A stretch of 44,813 nucleotides of DNA from an uncultured Eubacterium sp. (GTDB lineage Bacteria; Bacillota; Clostridia; Lachnospirales; Lachnospiraceae). Both the position numbers and the translations under genes were made by a program. The notes beneath the pieces are model-generated. The model made no database searches, had not been told where the DNA came from, and worked only from the letters and a program-made list of their open reading frames with translations. This document shows, one piece after another, positions 30,736-38,390 of this stretch (positions are counted from its first letter, which is position 1; each line of letters opens with the position of its first letter). The stretch lies in the NCBI GenBank assembly GCA_937915825.1, contig CALGGT010000060.1:1-44813 (forward strand), read 5' to 3'.

Positions 30736-32070
30736 TTAAACAATCCCTTGTGCTTGCATCGCATCGGCAACTTTTTCAAATCCGGCAATATTCGCTCCTA
30801 CTACATAGTTCTTCTCAAAACCATATTTCTTAGAAGCATCGTCGCAAGCATGGAAAATATTCACCATGATATCCTTTAATTTCGCGTCAACTTCATCGAA
30901 GGACCAGCTTAATCTCTCACTGTTCTGAGACATTTCCAAAGCAGATGTTGCTACACCGCCGGCATTGGAAGCCTTTCCAGGCGCGAACAATACGCCGTTT
31001 GCTTGAAGATACTCCGTTGCTTCAATGGTCGTAGGCATGTTGGCACCTTCTGCTACCGCGATCACGCCATTTGCAACCAATGTCTTAGCATCTTCCAATT
31101 GCAATTCGTTCTGAGTTGCGCAAGGAAGAGCAACGTCAGCCTTCACCGACCATACACCTTTCCCTTCATGATACTCAGCGGAAGGACGATTGGCAGCATA
31201 CTCTGTTAAGCGAGCTCTCTTCACTTCTTTTACTTCTTTCAACAACTCTACATCGATGCCGTCTTTATCATAGATCCAGCCGGTAGAATCGGATACGGTA
31301 ACAACCTTCGCGCCTAATTGCTGTGCTTTTTGCGTTGCATAGATTGCCACGTTTCCAGCACCGGAAACAGCCACTACCTTATCCTTTAAGTCAATGCCGT
31401 TGCATTTTAACATTTCTTCGGTATAATATAACAAGCCATATCCGGTTGCTTCGGTACGAGCCAAAGAGCCGCCAAAGCTCAAACCTTTACCTGTTAATAC
31501 GCCTTCATAAGCGTCTCGAATTCTCTTATATTGACCGAACATAAAACCAATCTCACGTCCGCCTACACCGATATCACCGGCCGGTACATCTGTGTCAGCG
31601 CCAATGTGACGTTGCAATTCAGTCATAAAGCTCTGACAAAATGCCATAACCTCACGATCGGATTTTCCTTTGGGATCGAAATCAGATCCACCTTTACCGC
31701 CACCAATGGGAAGTCCGGTTAAAGAATTCTTGAAGATCTGCTCAAATCCAAGGAACTTGATGATTCCAAGATTTACGGAAGGATGGAAACGAAGTCCTCC
31801 TTTATAAGGTCCAATGGCACTGTTAAACTGTACACGATAACCGGTGTTTACTTGCACGTTCCCGTTATCATCTACCCAAGGTACACGGAATTTAATTTGT
31901 CTTTCCGGATTTGTCAGGCGCTCTAACAATGCATCTTTTCGAAACTTCTCCTCGTTTTGCTCCACAACAGGACGTAAGGATTCCAAAACTTCCTTTGCTG
32001 CTTGGTGGAATTCAGGTTCAGCCGGATTCTTCTCAACTAACTGAGCCAATACCTCATCTACATATGACAT
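30736..32070 (-). CDS. gdhA: NADP-type glutamate dehydrogenase
   Basis: Reversibly aminates 2-oxoglutarate with ammonium, a main ammonium-assimilation route in gut Clostridia. 444 residues, hexameric family I length. Visible are GYRVQFNSAIGPYKGGLRFHPSVN, the catalytic Lys region LTGLPIGGGKGGSDFDPKGKSD, DVPAGDIGVGGREIGFMFGQYKR with the catalytic Asp, the dinucleotide-binding VAVSGAGNVAIYATQ, and the conserved LFAPGKASNAGGVATSALEMSQN. AAGGAGG is 7 bases from the ATG. Coenzyme preference for NADP is inferred from family likeness. It is flanked by a strong terminator. Confidence 0.96.
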   Translation of the reverse strand: MSYVDEVLAQLVEKNPAEPEFHQAAKEVLESLRPVVEQNEEKFRKDALLERLTNPERQIKFRVPWVDDNGNVQVNTGYRVQFNSAIGPYKGGLRFHPSVNLGIIKFLGFEQIFKNSLTGLPIGGGKGGSDFDPKGKSDREVMAFCQSFMTELQRHIGADTDVPAGDIGVGGREIGFMFGQYKRIRDAYEGVLTGKGLSFGGSLARTEATGYGLLYYTEEMLKCNGIDLKDKVVAVSGAGNVAIYATQKAQQLGAKVVTVSDSTGWIYDKDGIDVELLKEVKEVKRARLTEYAANRPSAEYHEGKGVWSVKADVALPCATQNELQLEDAKTLVANGVIAVAEGANMPTTIEATEYLQANGVLFAPGKASNAGGVATSALEMSQNSERLSWSFDEVDAKLKDIMVNIFHACDDASKKYGFEKNYVVGANIAGFEKVADAMQAQGIV

Positions 32071-32120
32071 ATGCCATACCTCCTTATATTATTTTTTTAT
32101 TATGAAACATCGTAAATGGT

Positions 32121-32585
32121 TTATTTGCGGTTTAAAGCCAGGTAAACATTGGTGTATTCCTTCTTTTGACTGACATTTTCCCCGAACCAGTCGGGTGTCT
32201 GAAACTCTTTAGCGTCGGATAAAGTTTCAAATTCAACTTCAGCCAAAATCAAGCCATCCAATTTACCATGAAATACATCCACTTCGATGACATAACCTTC
32301 ATAAGGGACTTTATAACGGGTCTTCTGGATCAGATTCCCCTTTACTTGACCTTTAAATTTATCAAAACAGTCTTTGGAAATTGCGATTTCATACTCCTCC
32401 GAAACCCGGGCTTCCTTCGCCTTCACCTCAACATGGTTTTTAATGGTGAATACGTAGGTTTCATCCCATCTGCGAATCCTTAAGGTAGGGTCTTCGGATA
32501 AATATCCCTGCTCGATTTCAACCTGCGGGCATTGCAGGAATTCTTCCGGTATTTTCTCGACCAAATGCTTGCTTTCAATTTCCAC
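32121..32585 (-). CDS. CYTH-domain protein (triphosphate tunnel family)
   Basis: 154 residues from GTG 32585, giving MEIESKHLVEKIP, the canonical CYTH opening with its E-x-E-x-K metal/triphosphate motif; AAGGA lies 8 bases upstream. A TTG six bases earlier is also possible. Further tunnel residues are seen in TLRIRRW, FTIKNHVEVKAKEARVSEEYE, IQKTRYKVPY, VIEVDVFHGKLDGLILAEVEFE. CYTH enzymes hydrolyse inorganic triphosphate or thiamine triphosphate, or make cAMP; which applies here is not known, though small stand-alone bacterial forms are usually triphosphatases. It lies 17 bases downstream of the long signal peptidase gene, probably co-transcribed. Confidence 0.88.
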   Translation of the reverse strand: MEIESKHLVEKIPEEFLQCPQVEIEQGYLSEDPTLRIRRWDETYVFTIKNHVEVKAKEARVSEEYEIAISKDCFDKFKGQVKGNLIQKTRYKVPYEGYVIEVDVFHGKLDGLILAEVEFETLSDAKEFQTPDWFGENVSQKKEYTNVYLALNRK

Positions 32586-32601
32586 AACCAACGTCCTTCT
32601 C

Positions 32602-34125
32602 TTACTTTAACCTGCCAAATCTTTTAAATGGCAGAATGCGATAAAACGCTTTGCCTAAGATCTGATCTCTCTTGATCGGTCCAAATTTACGACTGTCTTC
32701 ACTGTAGTTTCGATTGTCTCCCAAAACAAAATATTCATCATCCCCTAAAATGATCGGTTTCTTCGCCAATCCTGCTTCTTCCATGTCCTCGTAACAATAA
32801 CTGTCAAACACCGGCGATTCATTAATATAGATCTTGTGATCTTCTTTGATCTGAATCCGTTCCCCGGGTAATCCGATGATCCGTTTCACGTAATTGTCCT
32901 GATCGTTCTTCTTAAAGACAACAATATCAAAACGCTCCGGTTCTCCCAATAGATAGGACACATTCTCCACAATGATGTTGTCCCCGTTTTGTAAGGTTGT
33001 TTCCATGGATTTTCCCTGTACCGTTGTATGATTGGCAACAAATTTCGTAATTAAAAATGCCAGCAGGAACGCAACCGCCACGCAGATCACCAACGTAACC
33101 GTGGCTTTCACCCATCCTTTTTTCTTAACCGCCCCCGATGACACAGACGATGCGCCAGAACCCCCGGACGCATCCTTTAATGAGGATGTAGCAGGGGATG
33201 TCAAAGCCTCATCCTTCTTCGGAGTGGATGAGATATCTTTGGGCGCTGTGATCATCTCTTTTTTAATTTGAAATTGCGCCGTCTGATCCAGAATGGATTT
33301 TTTCTCTTTGATCACATCTTTTCCGATTTCCGGAATATCCTCCGGCATCACTTCATGATGGGTATTCATCAAGATCGGATCGTCTTCCAACTTCTTAAAA
33401 GGTGCGGTTTGATCAATAAAAGCAACCCGATCCTTCTTCTTCTCTTTGTCCTCTTCCCTTTTCTTTAACATATGCTCTACAATGGGAGGCTGGTCCGGAC
33501 GGGAAGTGAGATCTGCCTTGGGCTTCTCTTCCCTGACAATCTCATGGTTCCACTTGATCTCCCCGGTTTTATCCAATCCGGATTCCGTCGGTTTCTTCTC
33601 CGGATAAACATTGGTAATGGGAATGTTCGGATTAAAAACAGGCTCTGTACCGGATCCTTTCTTAGGCATTACATCAGAAAGATTGGCAAATTCCGTTGTG
33701 TCCGTTAATCCGGACTTTTTGATATTCTTATTTGTCTTTTCTGCTTTTTCTGCTTTTTCCACTTTTGCCGCATCCGCTGCCATAGCAGGCGTAGAAGCTA
33801 CAGACGCAGCCTGGGTCGGGCTTTCCGGTGTCGCAGATGTCTTCGGAGCCGGGGTTTCTGGTGTCGCAGACGTCTCCGGAATCGGGGTTTCCATCGTCAC
33901 AGGTGTCTTCGGAGCCGGGGTTTCCGGTGTCGCAGACGTATTCTGAACCGGGGTTTCCGGAACCTCCTTTGGTTGTGGCGTTTGAAAATTCTCTTTTAAA
34001 TTTTTAATATCTAGTAAAAGATCCTCCAAATTCTCCGATTCTCCGGAGGACAACGGGTGATTCTCAATATTTTTACAAAATTCTAAACTGTCTAATATAT
34101 CCTGATTCTCTTTTTGATTGCTCAT
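32602..34125 (-). CDS. lepB: Signal peptidase I with a ~340-residue cytoplasmic extension
   Basis: 507 residues, about three times the usual Gram-positive length. The catalytic C-terminus is complete: one membrane helix (about 342-362), Ser373 in QGKSMETTL, Lys414 in NYVKRIIGLPGE, and FVLGDNRNYSEDSR. The N-terminal extension is disordered: an acidic start (1-50), Pro/Thr-rich 11-residue repeats (about 57-110), a KAEKAEK stretch, then four copies of a short D-x-T-x-x-F/I motif (DTTEF, DKTGEI, DQTAPF, DQTAQF) between residues 140 and 285. GGGAGG lies 4 bases before the ATG. It is downstream of rbgA, with a catalytically dead paralogue upstream of rbgA. The extension may recruit cytoplasmic partners; that is inference. 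Confidence 0.92.
   Translation of the reverse strand: MSNQKENQDILDSLEFCKNIENHPLSSGESENLEDLLLDIKNLKENFQTPQPKEVPETPVQNTSATPETPAPKTPVTMETPIPETSATPETPAPKTSATPESPTQAASVASTPAMAADAAKVEKAEKAEKTNKNIKKSGLTDTTEFANLSDVMPKKGSGTEPVFNPNIPITNVYPEKKPTESGLDKTGEIKWNHEIVREEKPKADLTSRPDQPPIVEHMLKKREEDKEKKKDRVAFIDQTAPFKKLEDDPILMNTHHEVMPEDIPEIGKDVIKEKKSILDQTAQFQIKKEMITAPKDISSTPKKDEALTSPATSSLKDASGGSGASSVSSGAVKKKGWVKATVTLVICVAVAFLLAFLITKFVANHTTVQGKSMETTLQNGDNIIVENVSYLLGEPERFDIVVFKKNDQDNYVKRIIGLPGERIQIKEDHKIYINESPVFDSYCYEDMEEAGLAKKPIILGDDEYFVLGDNRNYSEDSRKFGPIKRDQILGKAFYRILPFKRFGRLK
33822..33953 (-). repeat. Four 33-bp tandem repeats in the long signal peptidase gene
   Basis: Units at 33822-33854, 33855-33887, 33888-33920 and 33921-33953 each begin TTTC and end CGGGG (plus strand). 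They encode 11-residue Pro/Thr units such as ETPAPKTSATP. Copies differ at several bases, so the array is older than the 18-bp and 30-bp ones. Confidence 0.9.
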
Positions 34126-34172
34126 AATTCCTCCCGATATTACATGAAATCAAACAAGATTTCCGATGTATA

Positions 34173-35024
34173 TCACTTGAGACCGTCGCAGGTTTCCAAT
34201 GTAATCGCTCCGATTCGTTTTCCTCTAAAATCATCCAATAACAATCTGGCTGCCCGGTCCAGATCCAACTCATTTCCCTTCTTTAAACACCCTCGGATCC
34301 GTGCCAGATCTTCCAGACCTTTTACCTCATCCAACGACTCATCCAATCCATAAAATCCCTTTAACGATCCGGGATATTCCTCCTTCAGATAGGTGATCAG
34401 ATCCATCGCTACATCGGTATACGTTAACAGATCATCCTTAATGGAACCAATCCACGCCAAACGAAGTCCTACGTTCTGATCTTCAAATTTCGGCCATAAA
34501 ATACCGGGGGTATCCAAAAATTCCAGCTGTTTATGAATGCGGATCCATTGTTTTCCTTTGGTAACGCCCGGACGATTCCCGGTTTTTGTTACACTTTTTC
34601 CAGCCATTTGGTTGATAAACGTAGATTTTCCCACATTTGGGATCCCTACCACCAATCCTCTTGCCGGTCGATTTAAAATACCACGTTTTCGGTCTCTCAA
34701 TATTTTATCTTTGCAAACCTCCTGGATCAACGGGTCGATTTGCTTTTTCATCTGTTTATTTTTCGCATCGTAGCTTAAAACATGAAACCCCTTCTCCTCA
34801 TAATGGGATACCCATTTCTTTGTTTGGGCAGGGTCTGCCAGATCACATTTATTCAATAACAGAATCCTGGGTTTATTCTGGGCCAATGTATCGATATCCG
34901 GATTCTTACTGCTATATGGAATTCTTGCATCCACCAATTCGATCACCACATCGATCAGCTTTAGATCGCTTTGAATGGTACGAACCGCCTTGGTCATATG
35001 ACCCGGATACCATTGAAAATGCAT
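34173..35024 (-). CDS. rbgA: Ribosome biogenesis GTPase RbgA (YlqF)
   Basis: 283 residues. It assists late assembly of the 50S subunit. It is a circularly permuted GTPase: G4 LLLNKCDLAD comes first (about residue 55), then G1 GIPNVGKSTFIN (about 127), G2 PGVTK and G3 LDTPGILWPKF. The family N-terminus MHFQWYPGHMTKAVRTI is intact and the C-terminal domain binds RNA. GGAG lies about 11 bases before the ATG. The order rplS-signal peptidase-rbgA is conserved in Bacillota, and here rbgA sits between two signal peptidase-like genes. Confidence 0.96.
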   Translation of the reverse strand: MHFQWYPGHMTKAVRTIQSDLKLIDVVIELVDARIPYSSKNPDIDTLAQNKPRILLLNKCDLADPAQTKKWVSHYEEKGFHVLSYDAKNKQMKKQIDPLIQEVCKDKILRDRKRGILNRPARGLVVGIPNVGKSTFINQMAGKSVTKTGNRPGVTKGKQWIRIHKQLEFLDTPGILWPKFEDQNVGLRLAWIGSIKDDLLTYTDVAMDLITYLKEEYPGSLKGFYGLDESLDEVKGLEDLARIRGCLKKGNELDLDRAARLLLDDFRGKRIGAITLETCDGLK

Positions 35025-35052
35025 AAACTTCTATCTCCTGTTCATGATGCTG

Positions 35053-35667
35053 TTATTTATTCTTTTCCGTATTGGTTCTTTTTAACGGACCCTTTACAAA
35101 CGATAGGGGCTTGTCCCGTAAGAAAACCTTACCTACGATCTTCTTACTTTTAACATTCCCAAAGGAAGCCATACGGGAATCATCCGTATTCTGCCTGGCG
35201 TCGCAAAGAACGAAATATTCATCCTTTCCTAACACGACTCCATCTTCTGCAATGCCGCCGGTGCTGATCACATCGTAATCCGATGATTGCTTATATTCTT
35301 TCCCATTGATAAATATTTTTGAGTCCAGAATCTGGATTTTTTCCTTGGGAAGTCCGATCACCCTTCGAAATTGCAAGGATGGTTCTTCCTCAATGGTAGC
35401 CTGACTGTTTTCATCATAAAAAGCAATCACATCTTCTCGGTTCGGCTTCAGGAACAAATACGCTTTTGTATTAATATATACCTCTTCCCCGTTATATATG
35501 GTGGGTTCCATTGCCGATCCAATGGTTCCGGTCTTACGAATACAAAAATGAACCAGAAAATAGGCTAAAAGAACCAGGATCAATATCATGGAACTCCAAA
35601 GGATGGTAAGATGAAGCATCTTCTTCCTTTTTGCCCTCTTAATCTCTTCATCAAAGTTCAGATTCAA
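35053..35667 (-). CDS. Signal peptidase I-like protein lacking both catalytic residues
   Basis: 204 residues from a TTG start (35667), with GAGGG 7 bases upstream. One membrane helix (about 19-41) precedes a signal peptidase fold that aligns well with the two other paralogues here. In the G-x-S-M box the catalytic serine is replaced: the sequence is GSAMEPTI, with Ala52 at the active-site position (codon GCA). The catalytic lysine of the VKR motif is Arg101 in LQFRRVIGLPKE (codon CGA). The third box reads LCDARQNTDDSR where active forms have LGDNR. The reading frame and fold are otherwise intact, so it is a pseudoenzyme and not a decayed gene. Staphylococcus aureus SpsA is a known inactive paralogue. 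It lies between rplS and rbgA, the usual lepB place. Confidence 0.85.
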   Translation of the reverse strand: MNLNFDEEIKRAKRKKMLHLTILWSSMILILVLLAYFLVHFCIRKTGTIGSAMEPTIYNGEEVYINTKAYLFLKPNREDVIAFYDENSQATIEEEPSLQFRRVIGLPKEKIQILDSKIFINGKEYKQSSDYDVISTGGIAEDGVVLGKDEYFVLCDARQNTDDSRMASFGNVKSKKIVGKVFLRDKPLSFVKGPLKRTNTEKNK

Positions 35668-35744
35668 AATTCTTCCCTCTTTACATAAAGATAGTGCGTG
35701 CTACAACAAACGCCATAACACACACTATGATTCAATCCATCCGA

Positions 35745-36092
35745 TTAACGTAACACTTCTTTCACCTTAGCGGCTTTACCAACGCGATCACGCAAATAAT
35801 ACAACTTAGCACGGCGTACCTTACCACGACGTACTACTTCGATCTTCTCAACGATGGGTGAATGCAACGGCCAGGTTTTCTCAACGCCGATTCCGTTGGA
35901 ATTCTTTCTTACCGTAAAGGTTTCACGGTTGCTTCCGCCTTGACGCTTGATCACAACGCCCTCAAATACCTGGATACGACTGCGGCTTCCCTCGATTACC
36001 TTCGAGTGCACACGTACGGTATCTCCGACGGAGAACTCATTCACATTCTCTTTCAGTTGTTCTGCTTCGATCTTTCTGATAATTTCGTTCAT
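35745..36092 (-). CDS. rplS: Ribosomal protein L19
   Basis: 115 residues of the 50S subunit, at the 30S-50S interface. The conserved sequences are FSVGDTVRVHSKVIEGSRSRIQVFEGVVIKRQGG and the C-terminal VRRGKVRRAKLYYLRDRVGKAAKVKE. AGGAGG lies 7-8 bases before the ATG. It has a strong promoter (36217-36245) and a ~120-base leader with a long hairpin, consistent with autogenous control. Confidence 0.98.
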   Translation of the reverse strand: MNEIIRKIEAEQLKENVNEFSVGDTVRVHSKVIEGSRSRIQVFEGVVIKRQGGSNRETFTVRKNSNGIGVEKTWPLHSPIVEKIEVVRRGKVRRAKLYYLRDRVGKAAKVKEVLR

Positions 36093-36128
36093 TCTGTTGT
36101 TCCTCCTGACTTTTTGATGTTCTTAACG

Positions 36129-36192
36129 CCTCATCTTATACGGTTTCTCTCACTGATTCGATCATCCATCTTCTTCCGTATGACGCCAGAGG
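36129..36192 (-). promoter_or_regulatory. Candidate ribosomal protein L19 leader hairpin
   Basis: In the rplS leader the RNA can pair CCTC (from 36192) with GAGG (to 36129), and inside it GTC-ATACGG with CCGTAT..GAT, closing a loop of about 30 bases. Ribosomal protein L19 leaders are a known Bacillota RNA class; I cannot confirm membership without a covariance model. Confidence 0.45.
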
Positions 36193-36216
36193 ACCATCTA
36201 TTTATACAACATTTGA

Positions 36217-36245
36217 ATTTTAGCATAAATATCCATTTACGTCAA
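36217..36245 (-). promoter_or_regulatory. Sigma-A promoter of rplS
   Basis: Minus strand TTGACG (36240-36245), a 17-bp spacer and TAAAAT (36217-36222), immediately after the hisD stop codon. Confidence 0.8.
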
Positions 36246-36253
36246 GTATTTTT

Positions 36254-37552
36254 TCATTTTTCCAGCCGAACCGCAATGGAATTCGCATGGGCCGTTAAGG
36301 ATTCTGCATTGGCAAACGTCATAACATCCTGTGCCAACTCCTCCATTCCTTCCTTGGAAAAGGATAAAATGCTGGATTTCTTAATAAAATCGTCCACACT
36401 TAAAGGAGAGAAAAACTTAGCGGTCCCATTGGTAGGCAGCACGTGATTGGGACCTGCCATATAGTCGCCCAAAGGTTCACAACTATATTCTCCTAAGAAC
36501 ATGGCACCGGCATTCTTGATCTTTGTCATAACCTGGAACGGCTCAGCTGTGGCAATCTCCAAGTGTTCGGACGCGATTTCATTGGCAATTTCAATGGCCT
36601 CATCCAGATCCTTGGCAATCAGCAAATATCCATAGTTAGAGATGGATTGCTCAATGATCTCCTTTCTGGATAGTTTTTCGGTAAACTCATTCATATATGC
36701 AGCCACTTGATCTGCCAAAGACTCTTCCGTTGTTACCAGAATGGCCGAAGCCAGAGGATCATGCTCCGCCTGGGATAAAAGATCTGCCGCAACGTATTTG
36801 GGATTTGCGGTTTCATCGGCTAATACCATAACCTCCGAAGGACCGGCAATGGAGTCGATCCCTACCAGACCATAAACGGACTTCTTAGCCAGCGCAACGA
36901 AAATATTTCCGGGACCACATACTTTGTTTACCTTCGGTATGGTCTCCGTTCCATAAGCCAGGGCTGCGATCGCCTGGGCGCCGCCCACTTTGTAAATCTC
37001 TGTTGCACCGGCAATATCCGCCGCTACCAGGATCGTAGCCGGAACCTTCCCTTGATCTCCGGGAGGAGTTGCCATGGCAATTCTCTTGCACCCTGCCACT
37101 TTTGCAGGAATAACATTCATTAACACGCTGGATGCTAACGGCGCATTGCCACCGGGAACATAGATTCCCACGTCATCAATGGGCATAACACGCTGTCCCA
37201 GGATCACGCCGTTCTCATGGGTATCCATCCAGGTATTTCGAACCTGACGTTGGTGGAAATCACGAATTCGTTCCGCGGATCTTTTCAAGACGCGGATCAA
37301 ATTCTCATCCAATTCGTGGTACGCCGCTTTGATCTCCTCCTCCGTTACCTTCATGGTTTCCGGAGTAAGAGATACTTGATCAAATTTTTGGGTAAGACGG
37401 ATCAGCGCATCATCTCCGTTGGTACGGACATCCTCAATCACTTCATCTACCACTTCCTGGAAAGATCCATATTGACTGGGACTCCGCTTTAAAAGATTTT
37501 CCAACAATTGTCCAATGGTATCTTTTTCTACTTTGATCTTTTTAATCTCCAT
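36254..37552 (-). CDS. hisD: Histidinol dehydrogenase
   Basis: Oxidises histidinol to histidine in two NAD-dependent steps, the last of the pathway. 432 residues from ATG 37552 (MEIKKIKV), with GAGG 7 bases upstream; an ATG at 37570 would place that site inside the gene. Typical segments are GQRVMPIDDVGIYVPGGNAPLASSVLMNVIPAKVAG, KVCGPGNIFVALAKK, GIDSIAGPSEVMVLAD (zinc and substrate site), LSQAEHDPLASAILVT (catalytic and zinc-binding Glu-His-Asp) and GPNHVLPTNGTAKF. It follows hisG at 74 bases, across a 20-bp repeat array. Confidence 0.97.
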   Translation of the reverse strand: MEIKKIKVEKDTIGQLLENLLKRSPSQYGSFQEVVDEVIEDVRTNGDDALIRLTQKFDQVSLTPETMKVTEEEIKAAYHELDENLIRVLKRSAERIRDFHQRQVRNTWMDTHENGVILGQRVMPIDDVGIYVPGGNAPLASSVLMNVIPAKVAGCKRIAMATPPGDQGKVPATILVAADIAGATEIYKVGGAQAIAALAYGTETIPKVNKVCGPGNIFVALAKKSVYGLVGIDSIAGPSEVMVLADETANPKYVAADLLSQAEHDPLASAILVTTEESLADQVAAYMNEFTEKLSRKEIIEQSISNYGYLLIAKDLDEAIEIANEIASEHLEIATAEPFQVMTKIKNAGAMFLGEYSCEPLGDYMAGPNHVLPTNGTAKFFSPLSVDDFIKKSSILSFSKEGMEELAQDVMTFANAESLTAHANSIAVRLEK

Positions 37553-37570
37553 ACGATAACCTCTTTTCAA

Positions 37571-37656
37571 CGTTCGTTCTCAATATTCAATGTTCCTTCT
37601 TAATATTTAACGTTCGTTCTCTGTATTTAATATTCGTTCTCTGTATTTAACGTTTG
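37571..37656. repeat. 20-bp tandem repeats between hisG and hisD
   Basis: Units at 37571-37590, 37591-37610, 37611-37630 and 37631-37650, e.g. CGTTCGTTCTCTGTATTTAA, with a partial fifth. The array begins inside the last codons of hisG (which encode NTENEY) and fills the spacer to hisD. A period of 20 does not keep frame. Confidence 0.92.
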
Positions 37657-38280
37657 TTTTAAATCCTTAATGATCTTTGTGATTCTCTCACGCTCTAATT
37701 TTAGACTTGCTTCGTTGACCACCACGCGGGCCGATAAGGGACAGATCTTTTCCAACACCACCAGACCATTTTCCTTTAACGTAGTTCCTGTTTCCACAAT
37801 GTCCACGATCACATCCGACAATCCCACAATGGGCGCTAATTCTACGGAACCATTTAATTTTACGATTTCCACCGTTTGATGTTTTACGTTATAAAAATAA
37901 TTCTTAGCGATATTCGGATACTTGGAAGCAATGCGGATGGGACGTCCACTATTTAGCTTTTCTCTGGCACTTTCCGGGCCGGCCACGCACATGTCGCATT
38001 TTCCCAATCCCAAATCCAAAACATCCAGGATCTTACGCCCTTCTTCTAAGATCGTATCGCTTCCCACAACTCCCAGGTCGGCAGCGCCGTATTCCACATA
38101 AGTGGGAACATCGGAAGTTTTGGAAAGAAAGAATTTTAATTTTAATTCTTCATTCACAAAGATCAGCTTTCTGGTATCCTTGTCCTTCATTTCCTCACAG
38201 GTAATCCCGGTTTGTTCCAACAAAGCCAGGGTTTGCTTGGCAAGTCGTCCTTTTGCCAGGGCAATGGTAATATATCTCAT
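37627..38280 (-). CDS. hisG: ATP phosphoribosyltransferase, short form
   Basis: First, feedback-regulated step of histidine synthesis: joins ATP and PRPP. 217 residues, the short catalytic form that needs HisZ, which is encoded just upstream. Visible are ITIALAKGRLAKQTL, YVEYGAADLGVVGSDTILE, RIASKYPNIAKNYF, the PRPP loop region SVELAPIVGLSDVIVDIVETGTTLKENGL, and a C-terminal helix. The ACT-like domain of the long form is absent, as expected. GGAGG is 7 bases before the ATG. Its last codons are part of the 20-bp repeat array. Confidence 0.96.
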   Translation of the reverse strand: MRYITIALAKGRLAKQTLALLEQTGITCEEMKDKDTRKLIFVNEELKLKFFLSKTSDVPTYVEYGAADLGVVGSDTILEEGRKILDVLDLGLGKCDMCVAGPESAREKLNSGRPIRIASKYPNIAKNYFYNVKHQTVEIVKLNGSVELAPIVGLSDVIVDIVETGTTLKENGLVVLEKICPLSARVVVNEASLKLERERITKIIKDLKQTLNTENEY

Positions 38281-38302
38281 GGTTTTCCTCCAAATGATTC
38301 AT

Positions 38303-38390
38303 CCGGTTCCTTTACATCAATCTCACTTTCACGATTGCTTTTCATTCCGGCTCTTTCACATCAATCTCACCGTCATGGATGATTTCCATT
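38303..38390. repeat. 44-bp duplication spanning the hisZ end and the hisZ-hisG spacer
   Basis: CCGG-x-TC-x-TT-x-ACATCAATCTCAC occurs at 38303 and again at 38347, an offset of 44. The copy at 38347-38390 encodes the hisZ C-terminus (GEIDVKEPE); the copy at 38303 lies beyond the stop and would encode ESEIDVKEPDE, so the spacer arose by copying the gene end. Confidence 0.85.

Noticed and set aside
35053..35667. Calling this a degraded pseudogene
   Set aside because: The frame is complete, the fold motifs and membrane helix are kept, and it has a ribosome site; only the catalytic positions are changed, which fits a pseudoenzyme better.
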